A DNA stretch of 64,000 bases from Hexactinellida sp. DTS-2022 (lineage: Eukaryota > Porifera > Hexactinellida): the NCBI GenBank assembly GCA_028753945.1, contig JAPNXP010000001.1, positions 1 to 64,000 on the forward strand, read 5' to 3'. A program made the position numbers and the translations under genes. The notes below the pieces were generated by a model. It was not told where the DNA came from, did not search any database, and was given only the letters and a program-made list of their open reading frames with translations. Positions 14,704 through 25,302 of the stretch are shown here, in pieces (position 1 is the first letter of the stretch; the number at the start of each line of letters is the position of its first letter).

Positions 14704-15240
14704 GTTCAAACCTCTCGCCATTCAAAGTGAGTTCTGGGTAATCTGGTGTCAAGATTATCCTATTTTCAATGTGGACTATTTTTTTTAGTAACCAAAACGA
14801 CCTTTAAATGGCCCATTTCATGAATGCTAAAATATATATTTTTAAGGGATATATAATGCGAATTTCCTGTTTAATGCAATGCTATTTGAATAGAATTTGA
14901 ATGGTGCTAATGGAAAAATTGTGGCTATTCAATATCAGTTGTATGGTGTCTAGTGGAAATGACCTATTTGTGGTCATCATGTCTTTTTTTAGAGTAACAA
15001 AATTGCCTTGCAAATGGTCTAACGGATTAGCTATAAATGTGGACTTTTGGTAATTTTCTAGTATGGATCTGGGGTAAAACCAGTTGCTGTAAATTGAGTT
15101 TGAACGGTTGCCTTGTGGAACGGTTTGCTATTCTAAGTGACGATTGTTTGTTATTTATTGTTCAAATGACTCTTTTGAATGTCATTTATAACTACCCTTG
15201 TTGGGTAATGGTGTCTGTCAGTACATTTGATTGAAAGAAC
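14704..15240. repeat. Diverged edge of the satellite array
   Basis: Homology to the satellite continues but is strongly diverged. Recognisable blocks include TGGTGTCAAGA, TTTTTTAGTAACC, TATAATGCGA, GCTATTTGAAT, TTTTTAGAGTAAC and GGTAAAACCAG in satellite order, covering about two and a half half-units with many substitutions and small indels. Such decay at the border of a homogenised array is expected where unequal exchange is less frequent. Confidence 0.85.
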
Positions 15241-16464
15241 TATGCATGACAATCATAGTTTGTAAAGATGCAAGTGAAAAAACTCCACTTTCTTAAAGTA
15301 TGTTATGGAACATGGAGAAACCACTTGGAATGGAAAAAGGTGAAAAGAATCCATTTCTTATTGCCTACTAGGAAACTGGTGAAAAGAATTTCCTTTTCTA
15401 ATTGACTTGTATTCATTATAGTGAAAAGAATCGCCTTACAAAGTGTCTTATAAGTACATAGTATAAATATAATATAAGTATAATGTGCTATATATTGATA
15501 AGAATAATGCGTACACATATTATTGGTGGAACTAATGAATTGCGAATACTAACGAGGTTCTGCATTTGTAGATCTACTATATATAGATAGGGTAAATGCT
15601 TTCAATAGGATATAATGAATTCCGATCCTACGAAGGTCTACTGTAGTATAATGTGCAATGTATTGTACGCAAAATGCGTAAAATATTATATGGCTGGTTA
15701 TAATGAATTGCGAATTCTAACGCGGTTCTTCTTTATATTAGCGTCTCAATCTCCCAGAGCGCAACAAAATTCCACTGTCTAATTTGTAGTAGCATATCCA
15801 AGGTTTTTATTAGTATATCATACAGCGCCTCAATATACGATAGAGCCTCAAAATACGATACAACAGGCCTATCTGAATGGCTGCTAAGGATACTGACTCC
15901 ACATTCCATTCTACCAGAGCGTTGCTATACGCGACAATAACTGAGTTAATTGACTGTTGGATTGCTAAAGTGAGTAGGTGGCCCCTTTATAGACCTCGTA
16001 GAGACGGTCTACAGCGAGAAACAGCTTGAGCTAGCGTCTGACGTAGAACGCTGGATGTTCTCAAGTAGCAAACAGAGGCGATTGCTAAGAACAGTCTCAG
16101 CGAATTGCTACAGAAACTTATCAGGGATATAACCTCAAAATGAACAACCTCAAGCTGGAGGCTTCTATTTTATAATAGAAACTAAAGATTTTACATTCCA
16201 TAACAACAATACATTCTGCAAGAATACTCTTGCACTATTGATATACTGACGTAATCTTTTTTTTATTATTCAGTATGTATTTATCATATAGAAATGCTTC
16301 CAATTTGTTTATAGAGGTTATTGAGTGTGCAGAATTGAAATTTTGTAGCCAAATCATTTAAAATTACTATTTATAACATATAATTACACTTAATTAATGT
16401 AAGTTGATGTTGAAATTGGTGTTAAATTATTAACACCTTCATAGTACGATGACGTGAAGAAAAA
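15241..16464. other. Non-coding, short direct repeats
   Basis: No gene seen. GTGAAAAGAAT occurs at about 15340, 15379 and 15421. A second set is anchored on TAATGAATTGCGAA or close variants at 15533, 15613 and 15701, followed by CTAACGNGGTTC, with spacings of 80 and 88 bp. The rest is AT-rich unique DNA. Confidence 0.5.
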
Positions 16465-16856
16465 ATCTAAAATTACACCTGTGTCGACCCCATGTTCTTT
16501 TGGAGGTACTATCAATCCACCAGTGCACTCCAAAATGAAATTTTGATGGTGGCTAATTAAGCCACCACCTCACTTTTTTTTGTGGCTAAAGAATAAACAA
16601 CGGCCTGTTTAACAAACCACTTATGGCTTAACAAACTTATGATGCTGTAAAACAACACTAATATGAATAACAAATAATGCAACTAGACATATAATCTACA
16701 CAAAGTCAAATAATCCAAAATTCATTGTAGATTATTAAGCTACCAAAGATAAAAATTTAATGGCTTAAGAAAGATCTTTGGTGGCTAACTCCACCACACC
16801 AGCAAAAGATAGTGCATCCAAGCAACATGTTGTCGGCACAGGTGTAAATTTAGATT
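16465..16856. mobile_element. MITE with ~45-bp terminal inverted repeats
   Basis: The left end (AATCTAAAATTACACCTGTG from 16465) matches the reverse complement of the right end (up to about 16856) over about 45 bp, through the ACACCTGTG, CGAC, ACATGTT and ACTAT blocks, with a few mismatches. The interior holds a small palindrome, GGTGGCTAATTAAGCCACC, near 16546-16564 and has no coding capacity. No clean target-site duplication could be assigned, so the superfamily is open. Confidence 0.6.
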
Positions 16857-17257
16857 TAGATTTTAACATTTGCATTTTATGGAGTAGTGAACATTACGGA
16901 TAGTCCATATTGTATCCATGGACTTACTATGCATTAATTTTGAGACTATAGAGTATAGACTTAAGTTGGTTTAATGTAGCGACAATCCACATATGAAATC
17001 GAAGTCGTTTTGTATTTCTAAGTTTTCAATTCGTACCAAATTTGATATGCATGCTATTTAGACATCTAGGAAGCAAATCACGATGCTTCTTTGCGTTTTG
17101 GGGTTGACAATTTTTTTAACAAATACGTGCCCCAAACCACTGTGCATGGATAGTGCTTCCAAAGGAAATTCTGTAGGTATAGTTGCAATTTGGGATTTTT
17201 TGCTATAAAAGCACGATAATGAATTCAATTGTTCAATTTCTTTCTCTCAATTATTCT

Positions 17258-20200
17258 ATGAAGGTTCTTATTGCAAATCGAGGTGAAATCGCATGTCGTA
17301 TTATCCGAACTTGCAGGAGGTTGGGCTACCCCACAGTAGCCATTCACGCCCCGGACGAACCGGATGGTTTACACATTCAATTGGCCGATCAATTCTTTGA
17401 GGTACCAAACTACTTGGATCAGGATAGTATACTAACCAAAGCAATTGAATTTTCCGTCAAGGCAATACATCCAGGTTATGGTTTCCTAAGCGAAAACGCT
17501 ACTTTTGCCGAAAAATGTTGGCAGATCGGAATTAAATTTTTGGGACCCCGTTCAGAACACATTAGTCTGTTTGCTACAAAACATGTCACGAGGAAGTTGG
17601 CGGAAAAAGTGGGTTTAAATGTATTGGTGGCATCCCGGGACACATGCGATATTGAATCTGCGGCCGAATTTTACAAAATAATTGGCTTTCCTGTAATGAT
17701 AAAATCATCAGTTGGGGGTGGCGGAATGGGAATGTGTCGTTGTAATAACGAAACAGAGTTGAGGAAGAACTTTCCCAGAGTTAAGACTCAAGCTGAGGCA
17801 CAGTCCCTAAACGGTGCGGTGTATGTGGAACAGTTTGTTGACCGCACGCCACATCGAGGTGCAAGTGTTCGGAGACGGACAGGGCCGGGTGGTCGCCTTG
17901 GGAGTCCGTGAGTGCTCGATACAGCGGAGTCATCAGAAGGTGGTCGAGGAGACTCCGCCCCCAGGAGCCTCCGAAGGGTTTGTTAATTCTGTTTCTGAGC
18001 AGGCCTTAAAGTTATGCAGAAGTGTTCGATATCTGTCGGCAGGTACTGTGGAGTTTTTAGCAGATCAATGTTTGAACACATTCTATTTCCTAGAGGTAAA
18101 TCCCAGGATTCAGGTTGAGCACGGAATTACAGAGATGACCACTGGAATAGACATAGTAGAGTGGATGTTAAATGAACAAATTGACCATTTCGAAATCGGA
18201 CATGGGACAGCAATTGAGGTGCGTGTGTGTTCTGAGGATCCATACAATAATTTCACTCCTTCGTGCGGCCACAATGCAACTGGTCTTAGCGCAATACAAA
18301 ACACGCGGAGAGCTTCGAACCAATATACCACTTTTGCGAAAAATTATTAACCATCCAAAGTTTGCTGAGGGAGGTTTAAATACCAGTTTTATATCTGACA
18401 TCACGCGTAAATTAATAATCTTGGATGGTGGCTTTTTAACGACAGTGCAGGATTTGGGTCGACTCGGGTATTGGTGGGTCGGCGTGCCGCCTTCTGGTCC
18501 GATGGATGACTGCTCTTTCGCGGCAGCAAACGAGTTGGTACAAAATGATTCCAATGCTGCATGTTTGGAGATTACGGTTTCTGGGCCAAAGCTACAGTTT
18601 GAGTTCAATGGATTTGGGGCAATTGCAGGTTCAGATTTCAGTGTTGAGTTAATTTCGGAGAAACAAACTAGGAACATTATCATGTATTCTTCTTTCCAGT
18701 TTAATGCAGGTGATATTCTTAATATGGGGCACAGCTCGCGAAAAGGTTGTCGCTGTTATTTGGCCATTGATGGCGGTTTCGATGTACCAGTGGTTATGGG
18801 TAGTCGCAGTACCTTTGCGAACGCACAGATTGGAGGCCACTTCGGTCGCAGCTTAAGATCTGGAGACGAAGTCCATGTGCTAGACTCTCACCACAAATGT
18901 CCCATCGCCAAACTACCGATGCCGCTAATTAGCAACCATTGGGAGATTGGTGTTATTCCTGGGCCTCATGGAAAGGAGTTTTTCAACGAAAGCTTCATTA
19001 AGGAATTTTATAATTACCATTGGAGTGTTAGTTTTAATTCCAATCGCATTGGTTATCGACTCAATGGGCCGGCGGCGAAATTTTGCCGAAATAATGGCTT
19101 TGAAGGTGGTTCGCATCCATCAAACGTTTTGGACTATACCTACGGTTTTGGTGCTATTAACGTTACTGGAGAAATGTCCATAATCTTGATGAAGGACGGA
19201 CCTAGTTTGGGTGGGTTTGTTTGCATTGCGACTATTTCGGAAAAGGAGCTGTGGAAGGTTGGGCAAGCCAATGGAGGCGATACGATCCACTTTGTGAAAG
19301 TACACGACAAGGATCCTATTATCCAGCGCTGTGCGTATGAAAATCGGACGGTCACATATCGGAGATCGGGCGAGAGCCACGTCTTGGTCTGTTATGGAGC
19401 GGAGGAATTTGACTTGAGACTTCGTTGCAGGATTTACTTGCTTTCGGAGCAAATTAAGAATCTAGCCGGGATACTAGAGCTGTCTCCTGGAATGCAGTCT
19501 GTCTTAGTCCGATATAATAAAAACATTGTTTGCGAGACGTTGTTGGTAAATCAGATGAATGAGATTGAAATTAGTTTAGATCACAGCGCAGTCACTATAC
19601 CCTCTAGGCTAATCAAGATGCCGATTAGCTTTAACCACAGTTCTATTGTGGCCGCAATAGAGCGCTACACAGTCGGGGTGCGCCAGCAGGCCCCGTATCT
19701 GCCTAGCAATCTGGAGTTCATAAAGGAAGCAAACTCGCTAACCCAGGTTAGCCAAGTTACGGATATTATCGCCGAGGCAGAGTACTTGGTTCTCGGATTA
19801 GGCGATGTGTATCTCAGCGCACCGTGTGCGATCCCAGTGAATCCGCTGCACCGTCTGAAGGTCCCCAAGTACAACCCAGCCAGGACCTACACACCCGAGG
19901 GGAGCGTAGGAATAGGGGGCTGCACCATGTGCATATACGGCATGGATTCCCCAGGGGGATACCAACTCGTTGGGAAAACCGTTCCTATTTGGAGCCAGAA
20001 TAAAGAATATCCATGGTTTCTGAAAGCATTTGACCGAATAAGTTTCTATCCTGTTTCTGAAAAGGAGATGCAACAGTTACGTACGGATTTTCGAAAAGGG
20101 AAATTTCAACTTGAAATTTGCGATGGAGAATTTTCTATTCTTACATATTCTGAGGAAATGTCCAAATGTTATCAAGAAACTTGTGAATTTAAGAATAAAC

Positions 20201-20493
20201 AAAAGGATATTGATATAAGTTGGTCGGTTTGCCCAATTCAACAAGATGATCTTATCTCAGAGTATCAAGAGTTTGATCCCCAAAATGCCCTTAATTCGCC
20301 ATATTCGGGCATAGTGACCAAAATACTGATTAAGACAGGAGATTTAATTAGCATGGGGGACACTATTCTTCAGCTAGAAGCGATGAAGCTTATTATCGAC
20401 ATTCTAGCTGAGAGGGGCGGAGTTATTGATAAGATCCTGGTTTCCGAGGGGAAACCGGTCCTGCAGGGTGGCTCCATGCTGACACTTATTTAG
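17258..20493 (+). pseudogene. Urea carboxylase-like gene, intronless, frame-broken
   Basis: Urea carboxylase uses ATP, bicarbonate and biotin to turn urea into allophanate. Three frames together give the family order. Biotin carboxylase: the ATG at 17258 starts MKVLIANRGEIACR, followed by the glycine-rich GGGGMGM loop, RHIEVQVFGDG and EVNPRIQVEHG. Then come the two carboxyltransferase halves, KipA-like (TVQDLGRLGYWW, SGPMDD) and KipI-like (YNPARTYTPEG, GIGG, SPGGYQLVG), and a C-terminal biotinyl domain with EAMKL. Two lesions break it. One extra C near 17842-17843 shifts frame. Near 18262-18270 about 55-60 codons of the carboxylase C-lobe appear missing, with a second shift. After that the frame stays open for over 730 codons. 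No allophanate hydrolase partner is visible. The absence of introns, unlike most neighbours, and the domain order suggest transfer from a microbe. Either recent decay or assembly errors could explain the breaks. Confidence 0.85.
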
Positions 20494-20923
20494 GCGTACA
20501 ACCTTGTTTCCGTAATCACTTCATTTTATAAATATTTGGTTGTTTCAGGTGCTCATTATAATCTATCTATATTTATTCTTGCTTATTGTTCTTCATGAAT
20601 TATTATAATCAGATATTTTATTAGAGAAAGTATTTAGATAATGATATTATTTTAATTATTTGCTTAGTAAAGCATAATACTCTGTCCGTTCATACCCCAA
20701 ACCCAAATGGCATAGCTACATTCTAATTTTGATATAAATAACTGTTGTTTATGAATACTTTATATATAGGCATGATTAACTAGTAAAAAGGTAAGCGGAT
20801 GTAGTTGCAAATCGGCCTGTCGACCGACATATTTATTTAACAAATTAATATTGATTGCCATGTTAGTGATTCATTAATTGCTTAGATACTCTTTCTGCTT
20901 GCATGTTGGCTTTCTTATGTATC
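20494..20923. other. Non-coding, AT-rich
   Basis: AT-rich spacer between the convergent urea carboxylase relic and the basic-zipper gene. Nothing recognisable was seen. Confidence 0.4.
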
Positions 20924-21304
20924 TTAGTTGTACTGCGGACTGTTGTAACTGAGTTGATATGTTTTGATTTCTTGAATCAGGGCTTTTCTTTCATTTTCGA
21001 GTTGATCTCTCTCTTCCTCTAACTTCTCGATTTCGGTCGCCTCGCTCCTACATTTCTTGCTCCTCACCTTTCTTTTCGCGAGTCTCGTACGAACTCTTTT
21101 GCGGCATTCTCCCAGCGCTGCCACCTCGGCGCCCGAGAGGCCAGCTCGCCTGTAGATCGACCTGACCTCGAGAAGTTCTTTCGTTGCGAGTTTTATTTCG
21201 TCAACAATTTCCATCAGTGTCATTCCTCTCACACTTGCTTGTGTAAGCCCATCTTTGGCAATTGGCATAATTGCACTAATATTAACATTATTCGGCTTTG
21301 ACAT
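20924..21304 (-). CDS. Small basic leucine-zipper-like protein (126 aa)
   Basis: A single exon starting MSKPNNVN. Residues 56-84 follow the Maf-type pattern L-S-x2-E-V-x2-L-x3-R-K, then a basic stretch R68 to K84 very rich in Arg and Lys. The residue matching the usual DNA-contacting Asn would be T73, with R81 eight residues later. A charged coiled coil follows with a heptad run L95, L102, L109, Y116 and the ending LIQEIKTY. The leucine register is about four residues later than in a standard bZIP, so DNA binding as a bZIP dimer is plausible but unproven. There is no activation domain, as in small Maf proteins. The similar gene at 45907-46293 and the microprotein at 35968-36114 share the L-x2-E-I-x2-Y ending. 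Confidence 0.55.
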   Translation of the reverse strand: MSKPNNVNISAIMPIAKDGLTQASVRGMTLMEIVDEIKLATKELLEVRSIYRRAGLSGAEVAALGECRKRVRTRLAKRKVRSKKCRSEATEIEKLEEERDQLENERKALIQEIKTYQLSYNSPQYN

Positions 21305-23031
21305 TATTATTCTGATTGCATTTCTAATATTAATCGTATATTTTATACCAGTTTTGGTGACTTGTTAATTTAGCCCTCTCCCTTTCTTATTTATATATTC
21401 TCTTGTTTGTGTTAGTTTCATTTTCGAAAGTATAATAGTTGCAAACTGGGTTAACATACCATAGGGGAATCTCCTCTTATAAGCTTTAATCATGAAATGG
21501 CGGACACTGAACTGGTGAGGTTAATTCCAAGCAAAGAATAGTTACACCATCACCCCAAGCACCACAAGTACGCACATGATATTAACAGTACATTCCTCCC
21601 TTAGCTATTTACTTTATTCCTCATTCTATATCGAGTGACTGATTTAGTATCCCAACATTACACATGCTCTAATAGAATACACGTATGCCTTCATTTGTGG
21701 TTGACCTTATTAATCTCTGATTTTTACAGAGATGCTGGTTTGGGAAAGTTCGAATTTGATATGCTCACAAGACATACTTTTTAACTATTTGACTCTATAT
21801 ACATAATTCGTCTATTTGATATACTACATTATACTCCATTTAATCGAGCCACCGATTAATTGGATTTTCACATGATTGGGTCAAACTATCTTCGAACCAA
21901 AATAGCCCGATTAAGCGGAGTAAAGTGTATTATTTCGAAATCCTTGTGAGATACTTATTAATTAGCTAATAGTTGAATAATACTTTACACTGAATTTCAA
22001 GCGTCTGGAGCTTCAATATCTCTTTTTATTGGAAACAATTTGTTGGAATTGTCTCAAATTCTTTCCATTCTCGTTAAAATATAAAATCTCCAAAAGAGGA
22101 TTCTACTTTTGTTACATACTACAATTTATTCGATATTGGTACTAATTAATTGAGTCACTATTTACTTTGTTGAAGTTTATTTCCTATTGAAACTATAGTT
22201 CATAATTCTTATGCAAGTTCTGAGAATTGTGCTTATTCAATGTCTGTCTAACTTACTTGGGGTTAATGAATTAGATTTAGGTAATAATTAACTCCCTCCT
22301 TATAAATCTCTTGTGATTTGGACCAACACTGTTTTTAGTGAGTTTCTAATCATTTGGTTATTTTATCTTTCGTTGTGTCATGTACTCTGCTTAATTTAGC
22401 ATGCCACAATAGACCCTGTGGTATTAAAAATTTTAGTTTGATATATTTAGTCTTCCTAGTATCAATAGATTACTAATCAATTGCTATAATTGGTTTTCCA
22501 ATTCTTTTGAAGGTTATAATCTTATTACGTACTGTGCTTATGTTATAACTTGTCATAATGGTATCATATTAGTCTCCTTTTTACCAGACATTAATTAAAT
22601 TCTTTTCTAGACTCCTTTGTTTCTATAATTGTCAAGCATCCACTTACAGATTGAAACAATGGTATGTTGACATTTGTCGCTAACTTGAACAATGCTTATT
22701 ATTATGTAGTTTAATTTAGCTTTGTTTGTTTACTGCCCATTTGGTATAAAAACTCAATTGTTCAAATGATTAGATTAAATCTTGTTAAAATATCTACAAT
22801 TACTTAGGTAAGTATCTCGTTAAAATCGGTAAACGGCATTTATAACTCTTCCCTCAAAGAACTTATTTTTTCAGTTCGGACATTTGCTCATTTCGCCACA
22901 GGCGGTTTGAGAGACTCTCATGCTACCACAAAGTTATAAGATGTAATGCGGTGGCGAATTAATTTAGTTTATCATAGCCTGCACTGAATCAGTGATACAC
23001 ACTTTAACTAATATTTCTTCCTTCAGTTGCA
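21305..23031. other. Intergenic region
   Basis: AT-rich DNA with one small inverted-repeat element (21832-21922). A polypyrimidine tract and AG at about 23020-23026 (CTTCCTTCAG), just before the tetraspanin ATG, suggest a spliced 5' untranslated exon upstream. Its location was not determined. Confidence 0.4.
21832..21922. mobile_element. ~91-bp inverted-repeat element, copy 1
   Basis: Begins TACTCCATTTAATCGAGCC and ends GCCCGATTAAGCGGAGTA, which are inverted repeats of about 18 bp. A diverged relative with the same interior (GGGTCAAACTA) lies at 25888-25974. Ends of the CTCCGCTTAAT type resemble pogo/Tigger-like non-autonomous elements. The class is inferred. Confidence 0.55.
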
Positions 23032-23929
23032 ATGGGCGAGAAAGGCATTCAAGTCAGAGACTTTATTCGCGTGTTCCTGGGCGTGTGTCTCCTGCTGATC
23101 AACGTGCTAGCGGGATTAGTTGGCTTGGCGGTTGTGGGCATAACGACGTGGCTGTACATAATCGAAGACAGCTTTCCTTTCTACTTCCATCAACAGTCGG
23201 ACTTGGTAATGATAACTTCCCTAATTTGCGGAGCTGTGTTATTCGTGCTTGCGCTTTTCGGGATCTTGGCTGGAATTCTCAGCCTCTTCATTCACCCCAG
23301 ATGCCAGCTCCTGGCCAGGGTTGTCATCATTCTCTATTCGCTCGCGCTTCTGCTGCTCTATGCAGCGGGCATAGCTTCCATCTCGCTGCAGTGGGACCGC
23401 TTCTATACGACCAGGGTGAGCAGTCTGTTCTTACGTTTGTATGTATTAGCTATTAACAGATTCCTCTTTCTGTTTAGTCTGATTTAGAAGATCGCTTTCT
23501 TGGTTTTCTAACGCAGAGATATGGACAGGCTGGCTCATCCATGGTGTCCAGCTCCATAAACTCGATTCAGCGCAGCGGCTCCTGCTGTGGGTACAGAAAC
23601 GGGGACGACTATATAGGTCAGTGATTATATGCTATGTTTATAATGTATTTCTATTTATACCTTAAGCTTAACTTGCTCGCGTAGGCAGCAGCTGGCTTTC
23701 AGTCCAGCTGGACCTCGACCTGCGGCCTTTCTCCTGCTGCGCCTCTCAGACGGCCAGCTGCAGCGCCGACAGCGACGACTATTTCGGACAAAAGGGATGT
23801 GCGTCTCTCGTGGAGCGAACATTCTCGCTATTCTACTGGGCGCTGCTGGCCGCCGTGGTCTCGGCTAGCTTCCTCGTGTTCCTGCTCCTCTTCATATCCA
23901 CAGTCCTGCTCTCCTGTCTCATCAACTAA
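23032..23929 (+). CDS. Tetraspanin (242 aa, 3 exons)
   Basis: Exons 23032-23415, 23517-23616 and 23685-23929 join in frame (phases 0 and 1), all with GT-AG borders. The protein has four hydrophobic segments: three in exon 1 and the last near the C-terminus, ending STVLLSCLIN. Between the third and fourth is a large extracellular loop with the tetraspanin CCG signature (GSCCGYRNGDD), a second Cys pair (FSCCAS) and further cysteines (ASCSAD, KGCASL). Tetraspanins organise other membrane proteins into microdomains at the cell surface; no partner can be named. A splice acceptor five bases before the ATG implies an upstream 5' UTR exon. Confidence 0.9.
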
Positions 23930-24227
23930 CCAATATTCGGACGCTAGATTCTTATTCTAGATCTGTATTCTTCTATACTGTACTGCAAGATCGCTTATTA
24001 AACTCATTGCTTATCTGTTTCGTAGCATTTAGATACACACTGGTAAACACAATTGTTTTGTTTTTAAAAAGCACCTAATGATAAATTTTTGTAGGCAATA
24101 AGTTTATATTATAGCTATATTGCTACAGTACATAATATATAGATATAGTGATACTGGATATAGTGATAATTTTGCAGCTTTATGTGCGTCCCCGAGCAAA
24201 TCCCATACAAATTTTATTGGTTATAGT

Positions 24228-24412
24228 CAGTGTTTTTTTTAAGGATTTGCTTAGAGGGCCCTACCAACAATTAGAGGCCCTCACTCCAACAATTAGAGGC
24301 CCTCACTCTACATTTCATGATATTGAGTACTTAGCACGCTAAAAATTAGAGGCCCATTGAGAAAAATTAGAAGCCCATTTTGAGCCTCTAATTTGCCTTA
24401 AAAAAAACACTG
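24228..24412. mobile_element. hAT-type MITE with 8-bp target duplication
   Basis: The 185-bp element starts CAGTGTTTTTTTTAAGG and ends CCTTAAAAAAAACACTG. It is flanked by identical 8-bp copies of GTTATAGT at 24220-24227 and 24413-24420. CAGTG termini with 8-bp duplications are diagnostic of the hAT superfamily. The interior has three near-identical AATTAGAGGCCC motifs and no coding capacity. Confidence 0.85.
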
Positions 24413-24769
24413 GTTATAGTGATATAATTATTGGATATAGTGATAATTTGTGTACAGATTACACAACAATATTGGATTTTTGACCTTCCTTGGACCCCAT
24501 AATTTCATATTTATAGTATAAATATTGTTACCACTTGAATTTGATAAGGAATTTGATTATTCTTTTCAGAATATAAGTATTGACAATGTATACAGTCATA
24601 TATTAGATGCGGTGATACAGTGGATATAGTGACATATTGGATATATCCAATATGTACTGTATAATTTATTCTTATAGCCAGTCTCCACAGTTTTAATTTA
24701 TTAACTGATCATAGACATTGGTTGATTACTAAATTCATAAAATAGCTCTTGCTTAAATTAATTAATTAT

Positions 24770-25083
24770 AAATGCATAATACAGCTAATTAATTCTTTCG
24801 GTATCGAGTGTATTAGTGAATGCTATTTCTCTGTGTCGATAATACAGTCGATTCGTATTAGTGCATATCACTCCAGGTGCCAGACCTGATAGAATAAATG
24901 CTTAAGGACTTCCTCAATTTGGCGAAAAGGTAATCATTTCAATTGTGGTGCATTACGAATTAGTCGACACAGAAAACAGCATTCACTAATACATACATTC
25001 GATACCGAAATAATGAATGAGCTGTATTATGCATTTATTTCTGCTCAAGGTCTAGAGTGATATGCACTCATACGAATCAACTG
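24770..25083. repeat. Interleaved inverted repeats A-B-A'-B'
   Basis: Segment A (about 24770-24845, containing TTCGGTATCGAGTGTATT) recurs inverted at about 24953-25036. Segment B (about 24846-24887, containing TTAGTGCATATCACTC) recurs inverted at about 25049-25083. Each pair is inverted, but the order A-B is kept, so the two hairpins interlock rather than nest. Probably two overlapping foldback insertions or a rearranged MITE. Confidence 0.55.
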
Positions 25084-25302
25084 TTCGTGTGTTTGCAATT
25101 CGTATAAAATGGAAAAGAATTCTGGAAATAATTATATTATTAAATTACTGTATTTGCAGCTAAGCTATTCATGTTTAACTTACTAGTCTTGAGGCCCAAA
25201 CGTGACTGCTTGGTATAGAACTGAACCAACAATATTTGAATATATATTATCGCACTGATTATCTTTGCATGCTATTTAGCGGTTAGTATAGTTAGGTGCG
25301 AT

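Larger units (their letters stand above)
23930..25302. other. Intergenic region, repeat-rich
   Basis: Contains a hAT-type MITE (24228-24412), scattered GGATATAGTGATA motifs on both sides of it, and a complex inverted-repeat structure at 24770-25083. No coding exon recognised. Confidence 0.5.

Noticed and set aside
14510..14752. 80-aa minus-strand frame over the satellite edge
   Set aside because: It arises from repeat sequence plus decayed border; no domain and no codon signal.
20924..21304. Firm naming as a small Maf transcription factor
   Set aside because: The Asn of the basic region is replaced and the leucine register is shifted, so only a bZIP-like call is supportable.
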